This document shows positions 10,236 through 23,296 of a stretch of DNA of 64,000 nt, piece by piece (positions within the stretch are counted from its first letter, which is position 1; each line of letters opens with the position of its first letter). Source of the DNA: Holacanthus passer (Eukaryota; Chordata; Actinopteri; Pomacanthidae). The notes beneath the pieces were generated by a model. It ran no database searches. It saw only the letters and a program-made list of their open reading frames with translations, and was not told the origin of the DNA. The DNA is taken from contig JAFREQ010000153.1 of the NCBI GenBank assembly GCA_025331565.1, forward strand, positions 1 to 64,000, in the 5' to 3' direction. The translations under genes were made by a program, and so were the position numbers.

Positions 10236-10770
10236 AAATGAAGAATCGGAAGCAAGTTTATTGCCAAGTTGGTTTTTACGTCCAGGGATTTTGCCTGGGG
10301 TTTTTGTGCATGACAATAAACATTGCAAGTAGAAAAATATTAAGAAAGATAAAAACCAATGAAAATATATAACAATAAAAAGAGTATGCACAATATGACC
10401 ATTATTTAAATGAAACAGGGGCCCAGTTTGGTGCAGGGATGTGCACACCACCAATTCACCAGGGGAATGTGAAAAAGTTCAAAGTATGCAGTGTAAGAAT
10501 ATTTGGCTGCACACCTCAGGGTCCTGGAGAGACGGCAGATTGCAGTCGATCGCCTCCTGGGCGGAGCGAATGAGATGCTGAGGTCTGTCCTTGATGTTGG
10601 CGGTGGCAGCAGGGAACCAGATGGTGATGGAGGAGGTGAGGACAGACTCAGTGGTTGTGGTGTACAAGTGCATCATCACAGTCTTGCAAGGCTTTGTTAG
10701 CGATGCACTTAAGGTCCTGGCACAGGTTTTTGTGGCCAGTCAGCAAGAGAGAATCATTTAGATCCAAAGA
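10236..10770 (-). mobile_element. LINE fragment: 3' end of a reverse transcriptase ORF plus 3' UTR
   Basis: On the minus strand, 10679 down to about 10510 reads LYTTTTESVLTSSIT, then IWFPAATANIKDRPQ and DCNLPSLQD. This is the familiar C-terminal end of reverse transcriptases of teleost Jockey-superfamily LINEs (Rex/L2/CR1-like). Below it, 10236-10450 has the matching 3' UTR with minus-strand AATAAAC near 10265. It is truncated and frame-broken, so inactive. Confidence 0.65.
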
Positions 10771-10774
10771 GGTC

Positions 10775-11400
10775 GACTAACAGCTGTGTTTTAGTTTAGA
10801 GTTGCCATGAAATTACTGAGTTAATTCCCTCCCTCATCCCCTCTGAACACCGATTATTAAAATTCAACACCTGCCAGCTCCACACAAATGCTGATTCATG
10901 TTCTGCAATCAGCTCCAGATCACAGACGACATCCTCTCTGGGCTTTTCTTTGTTCTGGTGAGTGCATTTGGACGACACGGTGACATTAAAAACGGTGCCC
11001 TCGCACGCAAAAAGAGCGGGAGTGTTTCGTGGAAAGGTCAATGCTACTTTGGCAGAGGGGACGGTAGAGAAGAGGACGGCAGCAAAACAAACAGTAGATG
11101 TGCTGCAGCGGGAAAAGGTTAAGAGTGTCCCGACAAAGATGCGATGCGTTTCATTTTTGTCTTGTTTTTCAAGTTGAAGTGGTATCTTCAGGTGTATTGT
11201 GGATGCATCATCAGAGTAAAAGGGTCTGGATTAATGTTCAATGCCAAAGCAGGAAGCGGTGTGCACTTTCATACTGCCACATTACAGCAAGGAGAACAGA
11301 GCAGGTAGAATGAGCATGCAATCAATTTCATCATTTAGTTATCTACAGGTGTTTGCAGAATGAGATGCTAATGCACCATAAGAAAGGTTTCTTTCTTATG
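10775..11400. other. Gene-free stretch
   Basis: No supported gene or repeat was recognised. Confidence 0.35.
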
Positions 11401-11404
11401 AAAG

Positions 11405-11590
11405 CGTGGCTGTGACTCGGGATCGCAGGGTCGGCGGTCCAAAGTGTCAAAGCATCTTCGGGCAAGGAACCGAACCCCAGGTTTGCTCCAGATGGTGCAC
11501 AGCACCCTGTGTGCCAGAGTGTGCAGGAATGGGAGAATGAGCAGCAAAAACTTTGTAAAGAGCTTTGGATAAAAGTCATTTAATCCCAAC
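11405..11590 (+). mobile_element. tRNA-derived SINE relic
   Basis: Contains gggatcgcagggtcggcggtcc (a degraded tRNA T-arm area), ttcgggcaaggaaccgaacccc, gtttgctccagatgg and the ending ttgtaaagagctttggataaaa. These match the body and tail of a widespread teleost SINE in forward order. Confidence 0.6.
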
Positions 11591-11594
11591 TGCA

Positions 11595-14335
11595 GCTGCT
11601 CTCATTAACAAGGCCGAGTGCGCCCACTGACACAGACCCTCATCCTGCCCCGTGGACACGACGTGTCACAGTAAAGTTTCCATGTCTGACTTAATGCATT
11701 ATATAATGCAAATCTTATATGCATAATGTGCATATTCTTAATATTATTATTTACACTGTAAACATTTGCACGCTCCTTGTTCAGTATTTTGCACATTGCA
11801 TCCTCTTCATTTTAAACACTGTACATCTCTTATCATTTAAAAACATATGTATTTTACAGTGGGATACTGTGAAATACTACACATTTATCATATTTTATAT
11901 TTAAGATTTTTAACTTGCAGTACTTTTCTATTTCTTTCATCATTGTGCACCAAAATATCAAGAAAAATACCAAGACAAAGTCTTTGTATGTTAAAAACCT
12001 ACTTGGTAATAAACCTGATTCGGATGTAGTGATGTGTCAAAACCATTTTCAGGTCTGGAGCCAAAAAACGATCTTCAGTGGTCCTTTAACTCTTATGTGC
12101 ACCAATAAAGGAAATTCAGGTAATATTTGTTGATGGTTGGACATTTCGGAAATGTCAAAAAAAGAGTTCAAGACCAAAATGCAAAGTGAAATGAATATTT
12201 ATTTATATTTATATTGAATATTTTCCAGGCTCATTTGTCAAAAAATAGTTTCTCTCCAGCGTCCAAACTGACTTTGCCTCATGAAAAAGGAGATCAGTTC
12301 TTACCTTTCTGGCAACACTGCTGTCAATTACTTCATCCTTTCAAAACCTGGTCCACAGATTGAACCCTCTGTGGGTTCTCAGTGCGAACAAGAACACTGA
12401 TAAAGTGTCTTGAAATACATACTTACACCGTGGAAGCACATGTTGCAATTGTGAACTCTGGAGCTTAACTTTGCACTTTTGCTCCCTTTGCAGAAGGCTG
12501 GCCCGAAGGATAAAGGTTAGGTGACAGGAGACAGGAGAAAGGAGGCATTAAAAGGGGCCATTCTGTGAGTGAACTCTTGCTTATTTCCTGCCGGGCTCAT
12601 GCTAAAAGGTCTGCAATAGCATTATTAGAGATGAAGCGTCTGGGATGGAAGATTGTTCAATGATGTGAGCAGCGCCTTGTCTTGTTCTCTGTAATTTAGT
12701 GTCCTCTACTATTAGAGGTTGTTATCTTGTCATGCTACAACTTTGTATTTACTGTATTTCAGCACTTACAAACTGCAGTCAACAGCTTCACCGTCGAGTC
12801 CGCGGAGGACAGAGAGGGAGATCGAAACATCTGTTTGTGCAAAATGCTCCGTGCCCCAGGCTTGAATAAATGATCATTTCACCAGCTGAACCTGATGAAA
12901 GTCATTTGCAGTGTTTTTATTGCACTCTTTCCTCTCAGGTTCATAACTTGGCAACCATGTAACGTCCATAAATGAGGCTATATAATTAAAATCAGCAGGA
13001 CTTGTTCTTTCAGTACATGCTGGGGGCCTTTTTCTGCAACATTGATCTGAAACTTTACCGTGTCCTGTTAAAACTGCACTTCATGTTAGCATGTAATATC
13101 TATATTTATTTGCACTAGAGAGAAAATTAGACTTTTGCTTATAGACCTGTATCACCCAGTCAGGCTGCAAATGCACACAGTGACGCAGCTACAAAAAAAC
13201 TCTGCCAAGGCTTCACAACCATCTTTTTCTCCCTTCATACTTTTTATGACGTCCTGCTTGAAAGCCACATTTTTGCATGTTGCTGTACCATCACATGGAC
13301 AATGACATCTGGAGACGTGATTATGAGTTCTCTCTCCAGTTTTTCAGTAGAGATGATGCAAATCAAAGACACAGTCAGTCTGTATGAGCAGTGGATGACA
13401 CGCCAAGAATTCAGAGAGACGGGAAGAAAAAGGCCTGGTGGGTCCGAGCAGGTCCCATCATGCTTTCATCCAACCCGAGAACTCCAACCGAGTGGCTGAG
13501 ACGAAGCCGGGGCGACATGATGGAAGTGTGAGCTAACGATACAGCGAGGGAGAGTCTGCGGGAAGCGAGAGACCAAAGAGTCCAAATCGACTCGGTGACG
13601 GTGAATGACAGCTGCATTCAAACTGAGTGAGGAGGACTGAGTGTGAATTACCGAGGAGAGATCTCATATAGTGGTGAGAGGCAGAGAGATGAAAAGAGAC
13701 GAACAGTGAGAGAGAGAGAGAGAGAGAGAAACTGTGGCTGTGTGTTTATATCTCAGGACAACCTGTTAAATATGGAGGGAAAAGGTGAGGTGAGTTCAAG
13801 AAATGTGTAGAAAGTAAAAATTTTATATTTACTGTGTATATATATAAAATATGTGTATATAGTTTATGTTCACATGATTCTGCCTTTCACTGCTCAGGCA
13901 TCCTCGCTCACATTTCCTGGCTGTCACTCTCTGCAGCTGTGAATTGAGATATCAGCTGGTCACATCGACCCAATAGCAAAAGCATCACATGATTCTCTCT
14001 CTGCCTTCGCTGCGTTCGTGCTGCTGTTATGCATTACTGTCCAGTCTTTGCAGACTCATCATCATTCACGTCCTTCGTTCATTTTATTTTTAGGTGTTTC
14101 TCCAAACTCAGCCTGTTCGGAGCATTGAGTTGACCTTTTCCCCGCCCTTGGTCCTCCAACGTGTTCCCTGGATAGTTGGGATATATAACGCCTCCGGTGT
14201 GTTCCCAGTCTGCCTCCCAGGTGGACATGTAGAATACCTCCACAGAGAGGCATCCAAGAGGCGCCTTGATCAGACTGAACCACCTTAACTGGCCTCCTTT
14301 ATAGGAGCACTGCTTCTACAATGCACCGGCAAAGG
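11595..14335. other. Gene-free stretch with a short GA array
   Basis: No coding exon could be supported. A (GA)n array lies at about 13707-13729 and a short (TA)n-like patch near 13845-13860. Confidence 0.4.
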
Positions 14336-14369
14336 AAGGGAAGAAGACCAACAACAATAACTGCAAAAC

Positions 14370-14456
14370 AAATGTAATGAAGTACATATGTACCTCTGAC
14401 ATGAAGTGAAGTAAAAAGTAAGTTGAGTAAATGTACTCTCATTCATTCCTCTACTG
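14370..14456. mobile_element. Fragment of a TACTTTACT-rich hAT-type miniature element
   Basis: The words aatgaagtacatatgtacctctgacatgaagtgaagtaaaaagta and gagtaaatgtactc belong to the same family as the intact element at 34648-34969. Further fragments lie at about 15655-15750 and 50490-50545. Confidence 0.4.
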
Positions 14457-14459
14457 GTT

Positions 14460-17385
14460 TTTGGATTGAGCTTGATGAGCTGCTGATGAACTGGCGCATG
14501 TGTAAAAACTAAGAAGACTTTTCCAAAGCTAAAATATTCAGTCATTTTCTAAGTCAAAACATGTGGTAACTCTGTCTGACATTTGATTTAATTTTCAGTT
14601 CAGAAAAACTGAGAACAACAAGAGTGTTTGTTGATCTCGTCTCTCGGGGGCTCGTTCTGGAAACGTCAGCCTTCACTGATTCAATAGCAGCATCACCCTG
14701 CAGAGTTGAACGCCTTCTACAATGCTACAGCGGAGCAGTAATTAAATTGTGGTGTAAATGAGCACGTGGAGGGAAGTGATGTTCTTCGAGGTTTAGCGGG
14801 ACGAGTTCGACGAGGATATGAATGAATTACGGTGAGCGTATCGTCATGATTGGATTTGTGTTATTTCTCCTGAGTCCCTCGTTCACCTCTGCTCCTCCCT
14901 GAACGAACGTCACACTCCAGTGAAGGCATTTCACTCTGTTGTCGTCCTCTTGCTCTCTCTGTCTCAGTGTGAAACCGCTCTCATGACGTCAGCATCTGTG
15001 ATTATTAGTGAGTGTCCTGAAATTGCCCCAGTTATTTAGATTCTTTAGAAAACTGTAAAATGAAGTAGTATTGCTGATTTTTAAAGTGTCACACAAAAAA
15101 TCTGAGCTGTGTTAAACTTTATTATTATGATGTAGCGTTACTGATGCATGAGGTGGAGTTTCCCTAATACTTAATAAAGTAGTAGTGTTTTTCATTAAAC
15201 CTGACTAATCCTTAACAACAGTTTTGTCATGTTGTAAGATTTATTATTCAACAGTACGTCAGGCTTTCTCAGAAAGTGTCAGCCACCTCCAAACAAAGTT
15301 GATGTCGAACTATCTTTTACATCGTTTGTTTTTGGGGGTTTTTTTGTTTCTTTCTTTTTCAAATATGGCATCCGTAACAATTTTCTTTCAACCACATGAC
15401 ACACAAGACCGTGCATGCAACAGAATCTGACGAACCGAGGCCCTGAATTTCAAAATTGAAGATAATCGAGTCACTGATCATTGTTGTTCATGATCACGTC
15501 AACCAAAAGTGAAACACGCTGTAAGAAGTTTGTAAGAAGTTGCAGAAACATTTTCCAAAATACTGAAGACGTGACTGCAATGGTGGTTATGTCTCTAATC
15601 ACAGTAATGTCATACAGATTTGTGTATAAAACCTTAATCTGCATTATAATGGCAGTCACATAGTGGAGTAAAAATGATAATGTAGTGAAGTCAAAATGGA
15701 AAAACTCAAATTAAGTGCAAGTACTTTAAAATTAGTTAATTAGTTACTTATAGCAAAACCTGTAAGTTTCATTCCTGAGGGTGATGAAAAGTGTGACTGC
15801 TTGTTTTCAGCTGAAGGAAACTTTACGTTCTACTTTATCTGAAGGTGAAATGATGGAGGTGTGGGTGATGCAGTTTGACTTCAAACTCCCGTTAAAACTG
15901 AAAAATCTTGTGTCTTTGTTAGTCATTTTTATGTAATTCAATTGTGTCTATTTTTATTGAACACAAAAGTTCATCCTTGACCATGGAAATAGAAAGAATC
16001 TAAACTCAAGGTCTGGTTACAAGCTTCTTTCAACTGCATCTGTACTTTCAACTTTTCAACTTAATGAATGATATAAAGTTATTTAATGTGAAGATGATCA
16101 GTCAAATGCCGGCAAAGTTTTTGAGTATGAAAAATGATAAAACCTTTTCTAATGAATATCACTTTGAAATGAGTTGTAGTCAAATAATGAAGCTTTGATG
16201 ATTATCTAAAAGTCATTAATAAGACCAACTGTTTGGATTGCCAGGTTCTGACAGATCTCTCAAACTGATGTTTATCCTCCATGAGTAGGACACTTGATTT
16301 TCCTTAATGCACAATATCTGGACCAAAATCTATGTATTAATAACGTATTAGCTGTTATAATATTGACTGAGCATAGTGTAAATTAAAAAGTGTAAATTAT
16401 TAGAAAGGATTAACATCAGCCATAGTGACTTTTCATGTACCTGATAACTGATCTATGAAGCATTAATAAATGAGAGGATCTGAGAATAACAAAGCTTCCT
16501 GTACATGTTTCATCCATGCATGGCTCATGTTTTCTGTCGTAATGAGCATTGACCCTTTGAGGGCCCTTCTCGTTTCTCCCTCTTAATCAGGTTGGTTCCA
16601 CTGTGGCAGCTGAGTCCCATCATGCAGCGGAGTCGTGATCGAGGAAATGAGATATATATATAAAATCTCTTCATAAACCTTTTAATGAACCAACACTGCC
16701 ATCTCCTGGCACAGATGCAGATAACACCTCGTGCACTCCTTGACACTGTCTCAGCGGGATCCAAGAGTTTCTCCTGGAGCTGATTGATGGTCAACACCTC
16801 CACAGGTGTTTTCACTTATTTGCTTGATTAGGACTCTCCTCAGGACTTTGTTGGTTCTTCTCTGTCATCATACCTGTTATAACTAAATCCTTCTTATTAG
16901 CACATGGAGCTCAGTGAACTCACATACATCCAGCAGAGTCTTATCAGCCACAAAAACTAAAAACATATAAATGTGTGTGCCAAAGGGGGTCTAACAAACG
17001 ACATTTGACAACATTTGAAAAGCTTTTTGAAAGCGTGTTTATATCCATTGGGTCTGGGCCATTTTTTTCCTATTACTGGGGCCTTGACTCTCTTAATATA
17101 TTAAAAATATGAATAAATTCAGTACTGTAAGGCACATGACGACATTTTTGGCTATAGGCTATCGGAATGTGTTTGCTGCAGTGATATCACATCACATGCA
17201 AATTATAAGGCCAAGAAATCAAGAGACAAAGTAAAACTGAATTTGAAGGTTTGAACAAAAAAAACAACTATGAGCAATGCGTTTATAGCACGTTTATAGC
17301 ACCAGGCCTCAGGTGAAAAACAAAAATGAAATAAATAAAATACTTTATCACACCTAATTACTCTTTGACATGTAGAGGAGTAGAA
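14460..17385. other. Gene-free stretch
   Basis: No supported gene. A fragment of the 34648-type miniature element lies at about 15655-15750. The minus-strand open frame at 16525-16815 has no splice or homology support. Confidence 0.4.
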
Positions 17386-17389
17386 TTAT

Positions 17390-17506
17390 GAATTGGCTTA
17401 AATGGTGTAAAGTAAAGTACAAGTACCTCAAAGGCATACTTAAGTACAGTATTTGAGTAAATGTATTTACTTTGTATGTATAAGTAAATGTAGTTACTTT
17501 CCACTG
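17390..17506 (-). mobile_element. Miniature element fragment (same family as 34648)
   Basis: Reads aaagtaaagtacaagtacctc, acttaagtacagtatttgagtaaatg and gtagttactttccactg. On the minus strand this is the characteristic CAGTGGAAAGTAACTA start of a very common teleost hAT-type miniature element. Confidence 0.6.
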
Positions 17507-17509
17507 ATG

Positions 17510-18715
17510 TGACCTTTAACTTGTGTGTTTGATCACAGTTGTCACATTACTCCAGCTGTGTTATGCAGCTGTATCAGTAAGTCATTATTATTATTTTTAT
17601 AATTATATTCAGACTTGTCATCAACATGACAGCTCCATGGTGCATGTCCTCCCCCTCCTCTGTTTTCAAAGGCCTTTTTCACAGCAGACATTTTGACTTG
17701 TCACCTGCAGGAATGGCACAGGTGTCACTAATAACATTAACGAAGGCTCTGTTCTGTTCAAAAGTCCCACTAAGCCATGACAGAGTGACAGAGAGTCAAA
17801 CACAGGAGCCTGAAACTGATGCAGCAAAGTGGAATCCAGCCATCGCCTATTTTTGTGACATGTCAAAAGACCTATTCTGTCCTCTGCTTCTCGCCATGTT
17901 TGTTCAAAATGTTCCACTTTTTCCACCTCCTGCAATGTTTTGTCAGTCAAACTGTCATGGTCTGGTTTTTTGTGTTTGTTTTTTTTGTTGTAAAAGGCCA
18001 TTTCTGAGTTGTGTGTGTGTGAATATCTGAAAGGTAAAATGGAAAAAAATTTAAAAAGGGAAAAATCAAAGGGGTAAATTTGTTTTCTCTTTGAATTGTT
18101 GTACAGCCTTCTTTTGTTGTTTTGCTTGTTTGTTTGTATGCGATTTATTCTTTTTTTTTTTTTTTTGAAAACATTAACTGAGCCGGATGTTATGTGTGCC
18201 CGAGAGCTTAAGTATTTCCTGTTGGGTCAGAGGTGCAGTTAATACAGCCATCAAGGCAGCAGCAGCTGGGTGCAGCATCGCTCAGGCCGGGTAATAGTCT
18301 CTTTGTTTGTGAGTGTTTGGCAACATTTTGTTTCTCTTTGGAGTTTAAGTTATATTGTTGTGTAACAAAGCGGATGTTGTGCCGCCGCTCCTTTTGTTGT
18401 TCAAGGGTTGTCTTGGGGCAAGGATGTGACGTGTGTTTCGTTCATGAGCGGGTTTGTTGACGATCACCTGAGCACGCAATTCCTTCATGAATTTATTTAC
18501 ACTCCTTGGAGAGCGCAGCGAGGTATGCGCAAAATGTTTTAATATTGTTACATTTATGAATTTACTGTGGAATTGTATTTGATGTTTATTTGTATGTGTT
18601 TCACGGTGCCGTAAGGATCATGAAGTGAAAGAAATAAATAAAGACCTTACGCATCAGTCGATCTCATGAATCGTCATTCCAAGGGCTGTAACATGTGGCC
18701 TTTCTTTTCCCTGTT
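17510..18715. other. Gene-free stretch
   Basis: T-rich tracts and a GT-rich patch. The overlapping open frames at 17626-18030 on both strands lack splice sites or protein features and look accidental. Confidence 0.35.
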
Positions 18716-18719
18716 CTTT

Positions 18720-19185
18720 TTCAGTGTCTTGGCTGGAGGCGTGGCTGGTGCGACTCTCACTTCCGCCCCTAGTCTTGGCAGATGAGGCACACCGGTTCTC
18801 AATTGTCATTAACCACCTCCTACATAAGCCTGGCCCTGACTCATACGGTGAATCTAGCTCCCATGTTTTCTCCTACGATCGCTAATGCTAGTTTTTGGAA
18901 AGTTTTTGCTACATGTTTTCCTCACTTCTCACGCTTTTGTTTTTTCCCAGTTCTCCTGTGTGCCTCCCTGCCGTCCCTCCTCCCGTGTTCCCGTGTCTCC
19001 AGTTCCCCGGTCTCCAACTTCAGCCGCCATTGCCAATCCACCATCCCATCCGTCCACCAGCCAGCCAGCCTCCATCTCACCTGAGTCTTGCCTTAGTTTG
19101 TTTTTTCATTAAAGACTTTTTCCAAACCACTATCTGTTTCCGTCCCTGCCTACGTGGTCCACCGCTAACACACAACACAAACCTC
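18720..19185 (+). mobile_element. Retroelement tail, plus orientation
   Basis: Contains tctcaattgtcattaaccacctcc, cataagcctggccctgactcat, a CT-rich body with repeated ccagtt/ctccc words, then cattaaagactttttccaaacc and ccgtccctgcctacgtggtccacc. This layout (CT-rich body, ATTAAAG near the end, final GGTCCACC) is that of the teleost retroelement family that appears in the opposite orientation at 6541, 7069 and 32509. Confidence 0.5.
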
Positions 19186-19622
19186 ATTAACTAAAAAGAG
19201 GAAGAGAAATGTTTCATCTATCTTTCTAAAAACTTTTATGAAAACAATTTTACTGTTGCTACAGAAAGGGCAGTTAAAAGCTAGACCCTGAGCATGTTGT
19301 GTGATTTACAGCTTTTGAAAGGATTGTCAATGTCAGAAGCAGCAACTTAAGAAAAAAAATGCAAAGTTCAATCTAGTAGTTATTTAAAGAACAAATAAAA
19401 GAACAAAGATAATTTTCCAGCGGTGGCCTTGTGGCTGTCGTGGTCTGACGATAAACCACAGCATCTCTGATTGTTTGTCATCTCTGATCTCTCAAATAAA
19501 GGCACAAAAATAAAAGCTCAAACAATACTTGAACCTGCAATAACTGCTCGTTTAAACAGAATCACCACCTTTTAAGTCAATATGTGAAAATTATTAGCAA
19601 ACAGTTACTTATCTGCAGAACC

Positions 19623-19662
19623 CACGTTCATCAGGCAGATAAGTTTCTGCCTGATGAACGTG
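19623..19662. repeat. Perfect 17-bp inverted repeat (6-nt loop)
   Basis: CACGTTCATCAGGCAGA at 19623-19639 is followed by the loop TAAGTT and its exact reverse complement at 19646-19662. The right arm continues into a repeat also found near 50757-50825, so the left arm looks like a snap-back copy. Confidence 0.9.
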
Positions 19663-19715
19663 AGTCCAGTATTGATCTCTTTTAGCTCTGCTTTGGGTCT
19701 CTACCAACTACATGT
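19655..19715 (+). repeat. Fragment of an interspersed repeat shared with 50590-50850
   Basis: ctgatgaacgtgagtccagtattgatctcttttagctctgctttgggtctctacca matches 50757-50815 with few changes (ctgatgaatgtaagaccaatattcag... ttttggtctctacca). Confidence 0.6.
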
Positions 19716-19802
19716 TTGTTTTTACATTGTTATAATAAAAATGTTGATTACAGCCATGTTAAAAAAATGACAACTAAAGAAAACTAAACCATGAGAAACT
19801 TT

Positions 19803-19808
19803 TTTATT
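19803..19808 (-). terminator. tmem81: tmem81 poly(A) signal
   Basis: TTTATT on the plus strand reads AATAAA on the minus strand, about 63 bp beyond the tmem81 stop codon. Confidence 0.6.
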
Positions 19809-19870
19809 CATCTGAAAAGCGAGAACAACATACATGTGGATGGTCTCGTCTTCCTGTCATGTCTAAAAAG

Positions 19871-21598
19871 TTAAGTGGAGGTGAACAAACAGCTACGTCT
19901 GTCAGGACGCCTCTGCTGTCTCCTCTTCATCATCCAGCCCAGGCCCAGCAGGATCAGTCCGGCCCCGAAGCCCGCGAGGCCCAAACTGATGAGCGCCTGT
20001 GTGTTCAGACGGAACAAGCACACTGTTGATGATCAAGATCATTATTACAATACATTCATCGATGAGTAAGCATCATTTCATTAAACCATCAAACCGTACT
20101 GTGTACAGAAAGCAGTGCTCATGCTGGTCTGACATGGTCTGGTTTTGCTGGTTTCCGATGGTGTCCCATTGGGCCAGAGCGCTTTCGTAGTCCAGATTGA
20201 GAACGTCGGCGGGCAAAACCCGGATCCCCCAGTAAACTCTCTTCACCCTACGGAAGGAGGCATCCTGCACGTCACAGCGATAAGTTCCTAAAAATCACAT
20301 CATCAGTTAGTTAATTGGATGAATTTGTCACCCAACTTTCTGTACTGTGCTGAAGGTATGAAAACATTGAGTTTAACAGTTTAAAGGATTTGCTCGCCCA
20401 AAAATGAAAATGTTATCATTATTATAGTAAACTGCTTTGTTAGTGCACCTCCATTGTAGCTGTCTATAAAAACCAAAAGCAGCATCAAAATACTTTAAGA
20501 ACACATTTCAGGCTCAGCCTTTGATTAGAGGGTCAAAAAAAATCTGTATTAGTTAGGAATCAGCAGGTGTAGAGTCAGATTGCCCTGACACACATCCCAC
20601 TTCATATTTTTTGGTCAAATTCACAATAGCTATTGGCTCAACCCTGTTTATGAGCTCACCAGGAAATGGGGTTTTGATAATTCATAGTCCATGTGAGCGC
20701 ATATATCCATTTGGCGTGTTTACCTGCGTCCTCCTCCCTGACCGGGTCCAGAACCACTCGGTCCAGCAGAGGAGCGTCCTGGCGAGCAAACAGAGAGTCG
20801 TCAGAGCTGATGATTCCTCGGGCGTAACGCCATGACACCCTGAGACAGAAAAGAATATGTAGTGACCACTGGCCTCTATCAAAGAGCTGCAATTACAGGT
20901 TGTTCTGTCTGAGGAGGAAATGAACTCTTTAAGATGTGACACTTGACAGAATCATTAGTCAATTTATAATAACACGTTTACTTATAAACTTTTAACAAGT
21001 TTATGAACATTGATTGAACTTTGGTTGATGAAACTCTCATATATCCAGGTTTTTCTGTATTTTCTGTTGTTTGCAATCTAAAGGACATGAATCACTCCTG
21101 AATCCTCAGCGTCCTCCCTCCATCCTCACCTCCACGAGAACTTCCCCATCGCCTCCATGACTTCTCCCAGACAGTCCATCTCCACCCTCTGTCCTGAAGT
21201 CACAGTCATGGTCCTGAGCTCACACTTCCACGACTCCAGACACTTCACCTTACGGACACGACACTCCTCAGACACCTTCAGTTCATCCATTTTCACATGC
21301 GAAAGACAATGATTTTTAAAGTCAGAGATATTTTCCTTCTTACATTTCTCAGTCATGCAGTGTGACATGTTTAGGATGATACCTCTGCTCCATCTTTACC
21401 CCTCACGTCTTCCATCGCTGTCTTGCCATCTTTCAGCAAACACAAGGTTTGAGTTTTCACACCCAACCCACAGGTGGCGCTGCAGGGAGAGCTGTCAACA
21501 ATCACCTCCACAGGCACTTTATCCACCTCCTCCAGGTCCACTGAGGTCAGAGGATGGAGGGAGAGCAGAAGGAGGAGGAGAACACGAAGATGTTGCAT
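19871..21598 (-). CDS. tmem81: Transmembrane protein 81 (sperm-egg fusion factor)
   Basis: Five exons on the minus strand: 21598-21383, 21275-21130, 20839-20724, 20287-20100 and 19996-19871, giving 263 residues (human protein about 255). Start at 21598, because MQHLRVLLLLLLSLHPL is a clear signal peptide. Then come the conserved SPCSATCGLG motif; a Cys-rich stretch (ECRVRKVKCLESWKC); an Ig-like domain whose cysteines lie in VEMDCLGE and GTYRCDVQ, with YARGIISSDD between; then VYWGIRVLPADVLNL. A single membrane helix (ALISLGLAGFGAGLILLG, about residues 223-245) precedes a short basic tail. TMEM81 is known to join IZUMO1 and SPACA6 on sperm as a gamete-fusion complex. All exon phases agree. The exon 1/2 junction (107-bp intron, weak acceptor) is the least certain. 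Confidence 0.9.
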
Positions 21599-21599
21599 T

Positions 21600-23252
21600 T
21601 TGATATTTGATAGTAAATCTGCAAGAAATAAAAAGTTTTCCATTCAAAGCACAAAGTTAAAGCTGCCACGGTGGTTAAAGGTTGAAGCTGCTGTGGACGT
21701 CAAAGTGGTCTCTTTGCAAAACTGAACTCAAATACAAACTGCAGAGGTGAAAGACGATGTGAAGAAAGAGTCCAAACTGCTGAGTCTGATCATCACAGTT
21801 ATTTTCAGTTAAATGTGTCGTGACAACCAGGCTGCAGTTTCTCTCCTTCTGTGGGTCGAAATGTTGAAATATAGCATCTGTCACTCTTAACTGTAAGTTG
21901 TCATTTGTGTCAAGATTAAAAAGAATAAAAATATTAGTGTATTATAATATACAGAAGATGTCAAATGATGTTTCATTATTTGATCTCAATTGTCTTATTA
22001 TTACATGATGGAAATAAATCTTAAAAAAATAATAATAAATAAATAAATAAATAAATAAAATAATTTCTGAAATTAGATTTTAAAAAATCAAATGTATAAA
22101 CAAATGTAAATTAAATGACATGCAGAAATATACAGAATCATCCAGTCATGGTCTTGAAAATAGATTGCAAAGGTATTGAGCAGCCTTGTTTAAATTTGCA
22201 TTAAATGTATTGTAGTATTCAGTTTCAGGACATAAAATCATGACTGCAGCCACCAAAAGTTGAAATCACGTTGTGTTTTTGATGGACATATTAGTCAGCA
22301 GGGACGTCTCTTATGCCAATTTATATATATTCTTTCTGATGACTGAAGAGAAGCTGAATTGATTCATGTTTTAAGATACAGAATTTTTCATGTTGGTCCA
22401 ACCAGTGAAAACCAACTTGTTGCTTGTGGATGCAGTTTGTAACATGACCACCAGGTGTCAGACAAACAGAGAGAGAGAAACCACCTGTACTGAAAAATTG
22501 ATGGCAGCCTTCAGTTCGTTGATTATTCTGCAAATGTATAAACATTATTTATTTATTTAGCCACTCTAAACTAACTGATAAAATCAACACACAGTGTAGA
22601 ATATGGGCCCAGGGCAGGTGGAAAAAAGACACAATAATGACAATTATAATGCTCTCAAAAACTAATAATAAAAAACCTGAATAAAATTTGAAAGCAGCAT
22701 TTTAAAAATTCTTCACAAGGAAAACAAACAGAAAAGGTCTATATTCCTTGATGGTAGTGTACATGAATAATGTAATGAAAATAATGTGAAGAGTTTATCT
22801 GATGAGCTGATGGAAATAATTTAGTATGTATTTTTCTGTGTTAGCTGTCGAGCTTATAGTGATATATTGAACAGATATTTTTATTTAGCACTGATTCACT
22901 GCTTATGTCAATGAAGTCTGGTTTGTTTGTATTGTCCACAGCTCCCCCTACTGGAAAAGGTCCAAGCCTGCCTGTTTTTTCAGGCCCAAACAATGATGAA
23001 CGATGAGATTATGGTTCTGTTAACACAGTAATAGTTGGCTGGGTTTGTCAAGAAAAGAGCTATTTTTAAACTCTGAGTGGTTCCTGCTGCTCATGCTGGG
23101 AAAAAGACCAAGACACGAAAACACACAACAGGAAAAACACACAAAGAGACATGAGTCAGCATCAGCGGGGACTGAAACATGTTCAGTGGCCAGTAACAGT
23201 AGCCTAGTTGGCAGAGCAGTAAAACTGAGAGTGTGGCCAACACCAACTGTCA

Positions 23253-23296
<44 letters not shown>

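Noticed and set aside
13302..13617. Short frames near a GA array
   Set aside because: No splice signals or motif; probably accidental.
17626..18030. 134-residue plus-strand and 111-residue minus-strand frames over the same DNA
   Set aside because: No splice sites, domain or composition bias; overlapping both strands is typical of chance.
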